Assembly (NCBI RefSeq): GCF_000720325.1
Contig: NZ_JOJM01000022.1
Span: 1-64,000, forward strand
DNA: 64,000 nt
Direction: 5' to 3'
Source of the DNA: Streptomyces sp. NRRL B-1347
Lineage (GTDB): Bacteria > Actinomycetota > Actinomycetes > Streptomycetales > Streptomycetaceae
The notes under the pieces are model-generated. The model ran no database searches and was not told the origin of the DNA. It saw only the letters and a list, made by a program, of their open reading frames with translations. The number at the start of each line of letters is the position of its first letter. Positions within the stretch are counted from its first letter, which is position 1. Below, one piece after another: positions 24,991-33,656 of this stretch. The translations under genes were made by a program, and so were the position numbers.

Positions 24991-25647
24991 GTGATTGATG
25001 TGCGGCGCTCCGGCGAGCGGTACCCCGGCGGCGACCCCGGGGCGGGGATCGACTCCTACCACGCGTTCTCCTTCGGGCCCTACTACGAGCCCGACAACCT
25101 CCGCTTCGGCGCGATGCTCGCCTGCAACGAGGAGCGCCTCGCCCCCGGCGCGGGCTTCGAGGAGCACCCCCACAGCCACACCGAGATCGTCACGTGGGTG
25201 GTCGAGGGCGAGCTCACCCACCGCGACTCCACCGGCCACGAGTCGCTGATCGGGCCCGGCGACGTGCAGCACCTCAGCGCGGGCGCGGGCGTCCGCCACG
25301 TGGAGCGCAACGCGGGCCCCGCGCCGCTGACCTTCCTCCAGATGTGGCTGGCCCCCCTGGAGCCCGGCGGCACGCCGGAGTACGGCGTCGTCCCCGGAAT
25401 CGCCGACTCCACGCCCTACGCCGTCCCCGCCGCGGGCGCCCTCCTGCACGTGCGCCGCCTCGCCCCGGGCGAGCGCGCGGAACTCCCGCCCGCGCCGCAC
25501 GTGTACGTCCACGTGGTGCGCGGCGAAGTGGCCCTGGGCCAGGAGGAACTGGGCCCGGGCGACTCGGTGCGGATCACGGAGGAAGAGGGCCTGGAGACCG
25601 TGGCGTACCTCGGCGAGGCGGAGCTCCTGATCTGGGAGATGCCCTAG
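24991..25647 (+). CDS. Pirin-family cupin protein
   Basis: 218 aa. GTG 24991 gives MIDVRRSGERYPGGDPGAGIDSYHAFSFG-type sequence, the usual pirin N-terminus. The metal site is HPHSHTEIVTWVVEGELTHRDS (residues about 57-78), with a later HVERN. Pirins are Fe-binding bicupins, some with quercetinase activity and some with regulatory roles. It is divergent from fasR with a 59-bp gap, so the two share a promoter region. Confidence 0.9.
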   Translation: MIDVRRSGERYPGGDPGAGIDSYHAFSFGPYYEPDNLRFGAMLACNEERLAPGAGFEEHPHSHTEIVTWVVEGELTHRDSTGHESLIGPGDVQHLSAGAGVRHVERNAGPAPLTFLQMWLAPLEPGGTPEYGVVPGIADSTPYAVPAAGALLHVRRLAPGERAELPPAPHVYVHVVRGEVALGQEELGPGDSVRITEEEGLETVAYLGEAELLIWEMP

Positions 25648-25697
25648 CCCGCCCCGGGCCCGCCCCGCCTCGCCCCGCACAGGGCACAGGGCACGGC

Positions 25698-26513
25698 TCA
25701 GAGTTCGGCCAGCACCGCGTCCGTGAACGCGGGCCACACCTCGACGGCCCAGGGCCCGAAGGCCCGGTCGGTCAGGGCCACGCACGCGGCCCCCGCGTCG
25801 GGGTCGATCCACAGGAACGTTCCGGCCTGCCCGAAGTGCCCGAAGGTCCGGGGCGAGGACGATGCCCCCGTCCAGTGCGGGGCCTTGCCGTCCCGGATCT
25901 CGAAGCCGAGCCCCCAGTCGTTGGGGTTCTGGTGCCCGTACCCCGGAAGCACCCCCTTGAGCCCCGGGTACGTCACCGACATGGCCATCGCCACGGTCCG
26001 CGGATCGAGCAGCCGCGGCGCCTGCACCTCGGCGGCGAACCGGACGAGGTCGTCGACGGTGGACACCCCGTCCTTGGCGGGCGACCCGCCGCCCACGAGC
26101 CCCGTGGACGTCATCCCGAGCGGCTCCAGGACGGCCTGCCGCAGATAGTCGGCGAAGGGGATGTCCGTCGCCTTGGCGATGTGGTCGCCGAGCACCTCGA
26201 ACCCGGCGTTGGAGTAGAGCCGCCGCGTCCCCGGCGCGGCCGCCACCTGGTGCTCGTCGAAGGCGAGCCCGCTGGTGTGCGCGAGCAGGTGCCGCACGGT
26301 CGAGCCCTCCGGTCCGGCCGGCTCGTCCAGCTCGACGGCGCCCTCCTCGTACGCGACGAGCGCCGCGTACGCCGCGAGCGGCTTGGTGACCGAGGCCAGG
26401 GCGAAGCGGTGCGCGGTGGGCCCGCGGGTCCCGGCCACGGTGCCGTCCGCGCGGACGACGGCGGCGGCAGCGGTGGGGACCGGCCAGTTCTCGATCAGCT
26501 CCAGGCTCTGCAT
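25698..26513 (-). CDS. Serine hydrolase, beta-lactamase / class C family
   Basis: 271 aa. SxxK motif SVTK with Ser41, YSN motif (LYSNAGFEVLG) near 103, and a C-terminal HFGQAGTFLW in place of the KTG strand. There is no signal peptide, so it is cytosolic. It is shorter than class C beta-lactamases and most like the esterase or peptidase branch of that fold. It stands alone, convergent with pirin. Confidence 0.87.
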   Translation of the reverse strand: MQSLELIENWPVPTAAAAVVRADGTVAGTRGPTAHRFALASVTKPLAAYAALVAYEEGAVELDEPAGPEGSTVRHLLAHTSGLAFDEHQVAAAPGTRRLYSNAGFEVLGDHIAKATDIPFADYLRQAVLEPLGMTSTGLVGGGSPAKDGVSTVDDLVRFAAEVQAPRLLDPRTVAMAMSVTYPGLKGVLPGYGHQNPNDWGLGFEIRDGKAPHWTGASSSPRTFGHFGQAGTFLWIDPDAGAACVALTDRAFGPWAVEVWPAFTDAVLAEL

Positions 26514-26623
26514 GCGTACGAGCGTAAGCGCCGCGGGAACGCGGCGGCAGCCAGGGGTCGGGCGGGCGGAGCGGACGCAATCCCCTTGCTTCGAGTGCGC
26601 TCCAAGGCCATAGCGTGGGGGCC

Positions 26624-27064
26624 ATGACGGTCATGGAGACGGGGCCCGCCCTCGCGGAGAGCCACTACACGATCAGCGAGGTCGCCGCGGCGACCGGCCT
26701 GACCGCGCACACCCTGCGCTGGTACGAGCGCATCGGCCTGATGCCGCACATCGACCGCTCCCACACCGGCCAGCGCCGCTACCGCGACCGCGACCTGCGC
26801 TGGCTGACGTTCCTCGGCAAGCTGCGCAGGACCGGCATGCCGGTGGCGGACATGGTGCGCTACGCCGAGCTGGTGCGCGCGGGCGACCACACCTTCGCCG
26901 AGCGCCAGGACCTCCTGGAGGAGACCCGGCGCGACGTCCGCGCGCGCATCGCGGAGCTCCAGGACACCCTCGCCGTGCTCGACCACAAGATCGGTTCGTA
27001 CGCGGTGGCGCGCTCGGAGGCCGCCGTCAGCGCGGACGCGGCCGCCGGGCCCTGCGGGACCTGA
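26624..27064 (+). CDS. MerR-family transcriptional regulator
   Basis: 146 aa. The HTH is YTISEVAAATGLTAHTLRWYE (residues about 16-36), followed by the wing GQRRYRDRDLRWL and a dimerisation coiled coil. There are no metal-binding Cys pairs apart from one C-terminal Cys, so it is not a classical metal sensor; it resembles aldehyde- or redox-type MerR proteins. No obvious target gene sits beside it. Confidence 0.9.
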   Translation: MTVMETGPALAESHYTISEVAAATGLTAHTLRWYERIGLMPHIDRSHTGQRRYRDRDLRWLTFLGKLRRTGMPVADMVRYAELVRAGDHTFAERQDLLEETRRDVRARIAELQDTLAVLDHKIGSYAVARSEAAVSADAAAGPCGT

Positions 27065-27139
27065 CCGCCGCCCACCGGTCGCGACCGCTCATCGGCCGCG
27101 AGCGCTCACCGGTCGCGACCTCTCACTCGCCGCGAGCGC

Positions 27140-28030
27140 TCACAGCTCGGCGAGCAGCTCGGCCTTCTTCGCCGTGAACTCGTCGTCCGTGAGCAGGCCC
27201 GCCTGGTGCAGCTCGCCCAGGTGCCGGATGCGCTCGGCGATGTCGGCCGGGTCGCGCCGGCCGGCCGGGGCGGCCGCCGCGCTCTGCGTCACCGGGGCCG
27301 GGCCCGACGCCCTGACCGCCGCGAGCACCGACGCCGCGAACGGCAGTGACTCGTGTACGGGGCCGTAGCCGAGCCCGAAGACGACGGCTGCCGGGTCCTG
27401 GTCGGCCTGGGCGGGCTGCGCCACCGGCGTCTCCCGGCGCAGCAGCCGCAGATGTCCCTCGAAGACCTCCGGCGAGCGCCACTCGACCCCGCTGAGGTCG
27501 GTCACCAGGAAACTCTGGTCCCCGGCCTTCCACTTGGCCGACGACGCGCCGGTCCAGAACCAGCGGAAGGCCACCGACTTGCCGTCGAAGGACGCCTTCC
27601 CGTCGTACGCCTTGAACTGCAGCGGCACCTCGGGCGCGGCCACCAGGTAGCGGTCCGCCTCTCCCGGGTCCTCCGCGGGCAGCAGGGCGCGCAGCTCGTC
27701 CGCGTAGTACTCGGCGAGCGTCTCCCGCTCCGCGGGCAGCACCAAGCGGTACGGGTCGGCCCCGTCCTTGAGCTGTCCCGCCGCGGCCTCCATCAGTGGA
27801 TCGGCACCTGGTCTCGGGACCAGATGCAGAACCGTCGTGCCCCGTTTGCCCGGTGTGAGCGTGACCCCCGCGATCGCCTCCAGGGGGATGCGGCGCTCGC
27901 CGAGAGCCTGGAACAGCTTCGGCGTACGGATCCCCCGTTCGAAGCGGATGAGCACGGAGTCGGACTCGAACTCCCAGGCGGCGTGAAATCCGGCCAGTAC
28001 ATCACCCATGCGGCTCATCGTATGCGGCAC
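27140..28030 (-). CDS. DUF4429 domain protein with C-terminal SHOCT motif
   Basis: 296 aa. GTG 28030 is preferred because GGAGGAG lies 3 nt before it; the internal ATGs at 28018 and 28009 lack a good ribosome site. Two DUF4429 units of beta-rich sequence cover residues 1-200 (FESDSVLIRFERG and YDGKASFDGKSVAFRWF begin each unit). The C-terminus, DIAERIRHLGELHQAGLLTD then DEFTAKKAELL, is a SHOCT helix pair, often used for oligomerisation. Function is unknown. It lies 54 bp downstream of the alpha/beta hydrolase stop. Confidence 0.85.
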   Translation of the reverse strand: MPHTMSRMGDVLAGFHAAWEFESDSVLIRFERGIRTPKLFQALGERRIPLEAIAGVTLTPGKRGTTVLHLVPRPGADPLMEAAAGQLKDGADPYRLVLPAERETLAEYYADELRALLPAEDPGEADRYLVAAPEVPLQFKAYDGKASFDGKSVAFRWFWTGASSAKWKAGDQSFLVTDLSGVEWRSPEVFEGHLRLLRRETPVAQPAQADQDPAAVVFGLGYGPVHESLPFAASVLAAVRASGPAPVTQSAAAAPAGRRDPADIAERIRHLGELHQAGLLTDDEFTAKKAELLAEL

Positions 28031-28084
28031 GCGCTCCTCCGTCTCTCCTGCGGCGGGCCGCTGTTTCGCCGATTTCTACGCGCG

Positions 28085-29296
28085 TCAGGCCGCCGTCGTA
28101 CCGGAAATTCCGTCGTGGCAGCCCGCTTCCCCGTCAGCACAGCGCACCGCGCCGTACGCGCCGACGCCGATCCGGGCGAAGTTGCTGAGGCTGTCCGTGC
28201 CCGGCTCGAAATAGCCGGTGTGGCCGCGGGCGCGGTCGGCGGACACCACGCGGGCGCCGAAGCCGCCCGACACCGGGTCGGCGCCGTGGCCGAGCCCGCC
28301 GACTTCCATGTGCGGCACATCCTGGATCCAGTCGTCGCTGTCCCGTGCGGCCCACACCCGCGCGCGGGTGCCGAGCCCTGACACGTTGTCGGCGCGCATC
28401 CCGGGGCTGCCCGCGACCGCGATGTCCGTGACCCGGTCGGGCAGCCGCCGGGCGGCGACCCCGCACACCACCGAGCCGTAGCTGTGGCAGTACAGCGCCA
28501 CGCCGGTGCGCCCCGGCAGGGCGCGCACCAGGGCGTCGAGGCGGACGGCGCCGTCGTCGGCCCGCATGGAGGTGGCGGCGTCCACGCCGAGCCCGACGGG
28601 CGTGGTGTAGTCGGCCCACGCGATCACGGCGGTCCGCGTGCGGGGGTCGGCCCTGCGCTCGGCGCGGTAGAGGGACCGGGCCATGCCGACCGGTGCCGCG
28701 TACTTGCGCTGGGTCCGCTCGAAGGTGAGGACGTTGGTGTCGACGCCCGGCACGATGACCGACACGCGGCTCGCCCGGTCGAGGTCTCCGAGGACCTCGG
28801 CCATGCGGCCCGAGCCCATGGGGTCGAAGGCGAGGACCTGGCGGCCGGGGCGCATCATCACGCCGAACCGCTTCATCCTGCGCTCCGCCTCCTGCTTGCC
28901 CACGGGCGAGAGCCGGTCGTCGTGCATGCGCCGCCGCTCGATCGCCCGGGCCTGCTTCAGGGCGATGCGGTTCGCGTGGAAGCGCAGCCGGACGGGGGCG
29001 CCGTTCATGTTGCCGACCGCGAGCGGGTAGCGGGCGGCCAGCCGGTCGCGCTGGTGCGCGGTCAGCGCGGCGAAGAACCGCGCGAGCCGGTCGGCGGGCG
29101 CGTCCGCGTCGGGCAGCGGGCGGCCACCGAGGTGCCCCCGCTCCCAGGCGGCGAGGCTGGCTTCGAGCGGCGACGCGGCGCCTCTGTTCTGGCGCACCGC
29201 GGTCCACCCGGTGGTCGCCAGCATGACGAACACGACGGTGAGCGCGAGCAATGCGCGCCAGATGCTGAGTTGGGGGGATGAGTCGAAGGAAGTCAC
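28085..29296 (-). CDS. Alpha/beta hydrolase, DUF1023 type, membrane-anchored
   Basis: 403 aa from GTG 29296. One N-terminal membrane segment (LLALTVVFVMLATTGW, residues about 16-31) acts as an uncleaved anchor or signal. The helical segment at 50-170 is the usual DUF1023 preface. The nucleophile elbow is YCHSYGSVV with the catalytic Ser near 275, and a later segment (HMEVGGLGHG) holds the likely His. It is a predicted extracellular esterase or lipase. Several Cys near the C-terminus may form a disulfide. Confidence 0.82.
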   Translation of the reverse strand: MTSFDSSPQLSIWRALLALTVVFVMLATTGWTAVRQNRGAASPLEASLAAWERGHLGGRPLPDADAPADRLARFFAALTAHQRDRLAARYPLAVGNMNGAPVRLRFHANRIALKQARAIERRRMHDDRLSPVGKQEAERRMKRFGVMMRPGRQVLAFDPMGSGRMAEVLGDLDRASRVSVIVPGVDTNVLTFERTQRKYAAPVGMARSLYRAERRADPRTRTAVIAWADYTTPVGLGVDAATSMRADDGAVRLDALVRALPGRTGVALYCHSYGSVVCGVAARRLPDRVTDIAVAGSPGMRADNVSGLGTRARVWAARDSDDWIQDVPHMEVGGLGHGADPVSGGFGARVVSADRARGHTGYFEPGTDSLSNFARIGVGAYGAVRCADGEAGCHDGISGTTAA

Positions 29297-29589
29297 TGCG
29301 GGACACACTAGGAGAAGGCTGAAGCCCGCCGTGCTCGGGGTGAGGCAGATCACGTTTCTTGCTGGGTATTTGCGGCAAAGCGGGCACGCGCTGTACCGGA
29401 TCGTCACGCTCCGTCGAAGGGGCGTACGTGTGGCGCGCATGGGGCGCGCGGGGGAGCGGGGCCTGGAGTTGCCACGGAGCGTCAAGCTCCGCTACTCAAC
29501 GTGGCGATCGGTGGAGGGTGTTGACCGGCCGCGTCCGGCGCCGACCCGTCGCGTCTGCGACCGTCGGCCGCGAACGCGCCCGAGGCGGG

Positions 29590-30219
29590 TCAGCGGCCGC
29601 GGTGCCAGTCCTCCGCGAGGGCGCCCAGATGATCGAGGTACTCCTCCGTCGTCGCCCGGATCGACTCGACGCTGGCGTCCTCGCCGGTGGCCCACAGCCG
29701 TCCCGCCGCCCGCATCACGCCGCCGAACGCGGCGGTCGCCACGCGCGGGCGCGGGTCGGCGGGGTCGAGGCCCTCCCGCTCGGCGAGCACGCGCGCGGCC
29801 CGCGCCTCCAGCTCGGTGGAGCGGTGCAGATGGGCGGCGAGCAGCGAGGGCGTCGACTCGATCATCTGGTACGTACGGATGTGGAGTTCGACCGGGATCA
29901 GCTCGGCCATGGCCTCGTTCATGGCCTCCCAGGAGTCGAGCACGGCGCCGCGCAGCGCCACGAACGGCGGCTCGCCCGGCGGGCGTTCGCGCAGGGCCCG
30001 CATGAAGCGGGCCTCCACCATCTCGGGGACGGCGAAGGCGGTCTCCTGCTTGCTCGCGAAGTGCCGGAAGAACGTGCGCTGGGAGACGTCGACGGCCTCG
30101 ACGATCTCGTCGACCGTCGTCTCCTCGAACCCCTTCGTGGTGAACAGTTCGAGCGCCGCGCGCAGCAGCGCGTCACGGGTGCGCCGCTTCTTGAGTTCGC
30201 GCAAGCCGGGCCTGGTCAC
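29590..30219 (-). CDS. TetR-family regulator
   Basis: 209 aa from GTG 30219. The HTH is at about 15-60: ALLRAALELFTTKGFEETTV then DEIVEAVDVSQRTFFRHF. The C-terminal ligand domain is typical. It is divergent from the MFS exporter, and a perfect 19-bp palindrome overlaps that gene's promoter. It is the likely repressor of the pump, with the transported compound as probable inducer. Confidence 0.9.
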   Translation of the reverse strand: MTRPGLRELKKRRTRDALLRAALELFTTKGFEETTVDEIVEAVDVSQRTFFRHFASKQETAFAVPEMVEARFMRALRERPPGEPPFVALRGAVLDSWEAMNEAMAELIPVELHIRTYQMIESTPSLLAAHLHRSTELEARAARVLAEREGLDPADPRPRVATAAFGGVMRAAGRLWATGEDASVESIRATTEEYLDHLGALAEDWHRGR

Positions 30220-30355
30220 GCCGCTCCCTCTTCCTCGGATCCCTCTTGCGCGGATCCCTCCTCCTCGGGCCCCTCTTCTCCGGGGTCCGGCACACCCTAC
30301 CCGCGGCCCCCGGGCGACGGACGTCCAAATGTCAGTGGCTGTCTTATGGAACCCT

Positions 30356-30385
30356 TTGTCAAGTGTCAGTGACTGACACTAGCCT
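30356..30385 (+). promoter_or_regulatory. MFS promoter with TetR operator in the spacer
   Basis: A -35 TTGTCA (30356-30361) and -10 TAGCCT (30380-30385) are 18 bp apart. The palindrome AGTGTCAGTGACTGACACT (30362-30380) fills the spacer, and an imperfect copy starts near 30329. A start point 7 bp past the -10 would fall on the ATG at 30392, so the mRNA may be leaderless. Confidence 0.65.
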
Positions 30386-30391
30386 CGGTCC

Positions 30392-32011
30392 ATGACGACT
30401 CAGACTCCGATCGGCGCGGCCGACAAGCCGCCGGACCCGACGTCAACCTCCGCCTGGGGCAAGGGACTTCGCGGTCATCCCTGGCTCACCCTGGTCTCCG
30501 TCGGGATCGGCGTGATGATGGTGGCCCTCGACGGCACGATCGTCGCGGTCGCCAACCCGGCCATCACCAAGGACCTGGACGCCACCCTCGCGGACGTCCA
30601 ATGGATCACCAACGGCTATCTGCTCGCGCTCGCCGTCGCCCTCATCACGGCGGGCAAGCTCGGCGACCGCTTCGGCCACCGCCAGACCTATCTCATCGGC
30701 GTCGTGGGCTTCGCCGCCGCGTCGGGGGCCATCGGCCTGTCCGACACCGTCTCGCTCGTCATCGCCTTCCGGGTGCTCCAGGGGCTGTTCGGCGCGCTCC
30801 TCATGCCCGCCGCGCTCGGCTTGCTGCGGGCGTCCTTCCCGGCCGAGAAGCTGAACATGGCCATCGGCGTCTGGGGCATGATCATCGGAGCCTCCACCGC
30901 GGGCGGCCCCATCGTCGGCGGTCTGCTCGTCGAGCACGTCAGCTGGCAGTCGGTCTTCTACATCAACGTGCCCGTCGGTGCCGTCGCGCTCGTCCTCGGC
31001 CTGGTGATCCTCAAGGACCACCGCGCGGAGAAGGCGCCCCGCTCCTTCGACGTCCTCGGCATCGCGCTGCTCTCGGCCGCGATGTTCGCCCTGGTCTGGG
31101 GGCTCATCAAGGCGGGCGACCCGTGGGGCTGGGGCAGCGGCAAGACCTGGGTGTTCCTCGGCGGCTCCGTCCTCTGCTTCGCCCTGTTCGCCTTCTGGGA
31201 GACCCGGGTCAAGGAGCCGCTGATCCCGCTCGCCCTGTTCCGCTCCGTACCGCTGTCCGCGGGCGTGGCCCTGATGGTCCTGATGGCCTTCGCCTTCCTC
31301 GGCGGCCTGTTCTTCGTGACCTTCTACCTGCAGAACGTGCACGGCATGAGCCCCGTCGACAGCGGCCTGCACCTGCTGCCGCTGACGGCCATGATGATCG
31401 TCTCCTCGCCGGTCGCGGGCGCCCTGATCACCCGGATGGGGCCGCGCGTCCCGCTGGTGGTGGGCATGGTCTGCACCGCCGTCGCGATGTTCGGCATGAC
31501 GAGCCTGACGGAGGACACCGGCACCCTCGCCATGTCCCTGTGGTTCGCGCTGCTCGGCCTCGGTCTCGCCCCGGTCCTGGTCGGGGCCACCGAAGTCATC
31601 GTGGGCAACGCCCCGTTGGAGCTGTCCGGTGTCGCGGGCGGCCTCCAGCAGGCGGGCATGCAGGTCGGCGGCAGCCTCGGCACGGCCGTCCTCGGCGCGG
31701 TGATGTCCACCACCGTGGACTCCGACCTGGAGGGCAACTGGCGGGACGCCGGGCTGCCCGGCACCCCGCCGCCCGGCCTGGAGAAGGCGGCCTCGACCGG
31801 ATCGGTGCCCGAGGAGATGGCCAAGGCCCCCGGCATGACCGAGAGCACCTTCGCCCGCATCACGGACGTCGTCCACGACACCTTCATGTCGGGCCTGGGC
31901 GTCGCGTTCGTCGTCGCGGGCGTGGTCGGCGCACTGGCGGCGGCGGTCGCCCTCCTGACCAAGCGGGGCGCGAACGCGGAGCCGGGCGGGGGCGGGGCGG
32001 GCCACATCTGA
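30392..32011 (+). CDS. MFS drug exporter, DHA2 (14-TM) family
   Basis: 539 aa. It shows 13-14 hydrophobic segments, motif A GKLGDRFGHRQTYLIG (about 88-103), and a DHA2-type motif C region around GMIIGASTAGGPIVGGLLVE. It is a proton-driven exporter of drugs or own metabolites at the cytoplasmic membrane. It is controlled by the divergent TetR through the operator in its promoter. No Shine-Dalgarno precedes the ATG, which agrees with a leaderless transcript. Confidence 0.92.
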   Translation: MTTQTPIGAADKPPDPTSTSAWGKGLRGHPWLTLVSVGIGVMMVALDGTIVAVANPAITKDLDATLADVQWITNGYLLALAVALITAGKLGDRFGHRQTYLIGVVGFAAASGAIGLSDTVSLVIAFRVLQGLFGALLMPAALGLLRASFPAEKLNMAIGVWGMIIGASTAGGPIVGGLLVEHVSWQSVFYINVPVGAVALVLGLVILKDHRAEKAPRSFDVLGIALLSAAMFALVWGLIKAGDPWGWGSGKTWVFLGGSVLCFALFAFWETRVKEPLIPLALFRSVPLSAGVALMVLMAFAFLGGLFFVTFYLQNVHGMSPVDSGLHLLPLTAMMIVSSPVAGALITRMGPRVPLVVGMVCTAVAMFGMTSLTEDTGTLAMSLWFALLGLGLAPVLVGATEVIVGNAPLELSGVAGGLQQAGMQVGGSLGTAVLGAVMSTTVDSDLEGNWRDAGLPGTPPPGLEKAASTGSVPEEMAKAPGMTESTFARITDVVHDTFMSGLGVAFVVAGVVGALAAAVALLTKRGANAEPGGGGAGHI

Positions 32012-32020
32012 GCTGCGCCC

Positions 32021-32095
32021 CCGAAGGGGCGCGGGGCTGTATCGATATGCGGCTCCGCCGCGTGGGCGCGACAAGCCACGACGCACCCGCAGGCA
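32021..32095. repeat. Dispersed Streptomyces repeat, copy 1
   Basis: The segment CCCCCGAAGGGGCGCGGGGC, then TCCGCCGCGTGGGCGCG and ACCCGCAG, recurs with a few changes at 50689-50766. It contains short GC-rich hairpins and lies just past the MFS stop. Confidence 0.6.
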
Positions 32096-32271
32096 AAGAA
32101 CAGCCCCACCGCGGCAATCTCAGGAACATCCCTTACAGGTGAGGGGGCGGAGCCCCGCGGATCCGATCCGGGAGGTTCCACCTATCAGGGTGAGCCCCGC
32201 CGAAACCCCTTCCAGCTAACGGCGCCCGAGGCGCAAGGTGGCGACAGGTGATCGATACGACACGGGGGTTG

Positions 32272-32688
32272 ATGCACATGCGTACGACCATGCCCACCGC
32301 CGCCTTCACGGCACTCACCGCCGCCGCACTCGCCGCGGCGGTCCTCACACCCGCGCACGCGGGCACCACAGCACCGGCACGGGCCGGTGCCGCGCCCCCG
32401 GGCAAGCTCGGCGCGTGCGGGCCCGGGGAGCTCTGCCTCTGGGAGAAGGCGGGCTTCAAGGGCGCGCGGCACGTGTTCGAGCTGGCCGGGGTCGACATCG
32501 AGAGCTGTGTCGCGCTGCCGGAGGGGGGCAGCGCACAGGCCCTCGCCAACCGCACCGGCCGCCCCGTCACCGCCTATCAGTCCCGGGAGTGCGCCGAGAC
32601 GGCCGAGTTCAACACCTACCCCGGCGGCGGCACCTGGGCCCCCGAATCGCCCTATCGCATCCGGGCGTTCAAGGTCTGGGAGCACTGA
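32272..32688 (+). CDS. Secreted peptidase-inhibitor family I36-like protein
   Basis: 138 aa from ATG 32272 (ATG 32278 and an upstream GTG 32248 are possible). The signal peptide ends at AHA about 30 residues in. The mature part has the beta/gamma-crystallin-like I36 pattern: CGPGELCLWEKAGFKGARHV, ESCVALPEGG, ANRTGRPVTAYQSREC. Four Cys could form two disulfides. Family members from Streptomyces inhibit metalloproteinases, and inhibition here is inferred from family only. Confidence 0.8.
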   Translation: MHMRTTMPTAAFTALTAAALAAAVLTPAHAGTTAPARAGAAPPGKLGACGPGELCLWEKAGFKGARHVFELAGVDIESCVALPEGGSAQALANRTGRPVTAYQSRECAETAEFNTYPGGGTWAPESPYRIRAFKVWEH

Positions 32689-32737
32689 GGCCAGCGGCCC
32701 CGGCGCACCGCGGGCACCCGGCCCGCCGGGAGGCGGG

Positions 32738-33544
32738 TCAGGGCCTGCGGGCCCGGGGGACGGGCGGGGCGGCCGTCTCCTCGTCGGCCACCGGGAGCGG
32801 CGCAGGACCCGCGGAGAGCGCGGCGACCTGCGCCCGCAGCGCCATCACCTCCGTGGTGAGGGCCTCGATCGCCGCGGTCTGGCGCCGCTCCTCCTGGTTG
32901 TCCTTCTCGAAGCGGGCGATGAACCACGCCGCGATGTTGGCGGTGACCACACCGAGCAGCGCGATGCCCGACAGCATCAGGCCCACCGCGAGGACCCGGC
33001 CGAGCCCGGTCGTCGGCGCGTGGTCGCCGTAGCCCACGGTCGTCATCGTGGTGAAGGACCACCACACGGCGTCGCCCAGGGTCTTGATGTTGCCGTCCGG
33101 CGACTCCCGCTCCACGGAGAGCACCGCGAGCGAGCCGAACATGAGCAGGCCGACCACGGCCCCCACCACATAGGTGGTCAGCCGTATCTGCGACGCCATC
33201 CGGGCCCGCCGCCCCACCAGGAGCAGCGTCGCGACCAGACGCAGCAGCCGCAGCGGCTGGATCATCGGCAGGACCACGGCGCACAGGTCGAGCCAGTGCG
33301 TGCGCACGAAGTGCGCGCGGTGCCCGGCGAGGGAGAGCCGCACCAGGTAGTCGGCGGCGAACGAACCCCAGACGAACCACTCCACCCCGGTGCAGGCGCT
33401 CGTCAGGGACGCGCTCGCCTCGGGTCTGACTATCGGTACGGCGTAGGCGACGGCGAAGGCCACGGCCAGGGCGAGCAGCGGACGTTGCGTGCGGCGCTCC
33501 CAGCGGACCTGTGCCGACTGCTGCTGTTCGGCCTTTTCCTCCAT
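32738..33544 (-). CDS. Voltage-gated-like potassium channel
   Basis: 268 aa. The selectivity filter TTVGYGD is at 168-174, preceded by a pore helix (DAVWWSFTTM) and followed by a last membrane helix. Upstream segments (about 22-40, 52-72, 83-112, 122-143) suggest an S1-S4-like domain with basic residues in LRLLRLVATLLLVGRRAR. The C-terminal 45 residues form a coiled coil (QTAAIEALTTEVMALRAQVA) for tetramer assembly. It is a plasma-membrane K+ channel. Confidence 0.92.
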   Translation of the reverse strand: MEEKAEQQQSAQVRWERRTQRPLLALAVAFAVAYAVPIVRPEASASLTSACTGVEWFVWGSFAADYLVRLSLAGHRAHFVRTHWLDLCAVVLPMIQPLRLLRLVATLLLVGRRARMASQIRLTTYVVGAVVGLLMFGSLAVLSVERESPDGNIKTLGDAVWWSFTTMTTVGYGDHAPTTGLGRVLAVGLMLSGIALLGVVTANIAAWFIARFEKDNQEERRQTAAIEALTTEVMALRAQVAALSAGPAPLPVADEETAAPPVPRARRP

Positions 33545-33565
33545 GGTCGCATCGTAGGAAAAGCC

Positions 33566-33600
33566 CGAAGGGCGACGGACCCCAGGTCCGTCGCCCTTCG
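33566..33600. terminator. Strong hairpin in the channel-aceE interval
   Basis: 16-bp perfect stem (33566-33581 with 33585-33600) and a 3-nt loop. It lies downstream of aceE on the minus strand, which stops at 33657, and just upstream of the channel start. It should end the aceE transcript. Confidence 0.9.
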
Positions 33601-33656
33601 CACTGATGAGGTGTTCGCGTGGGGTGCGGGGTGGTGGAGAGGTGCGGCGGAGCGCG

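Noticed and set aside
27067..27138. Short repeats of GCGACCG and CGCGAGCG type, possible CRISPR or operator
   Set aside because: Units are irregular, without spacers of constant length. It looks like simple GC-rich intergenic drift.
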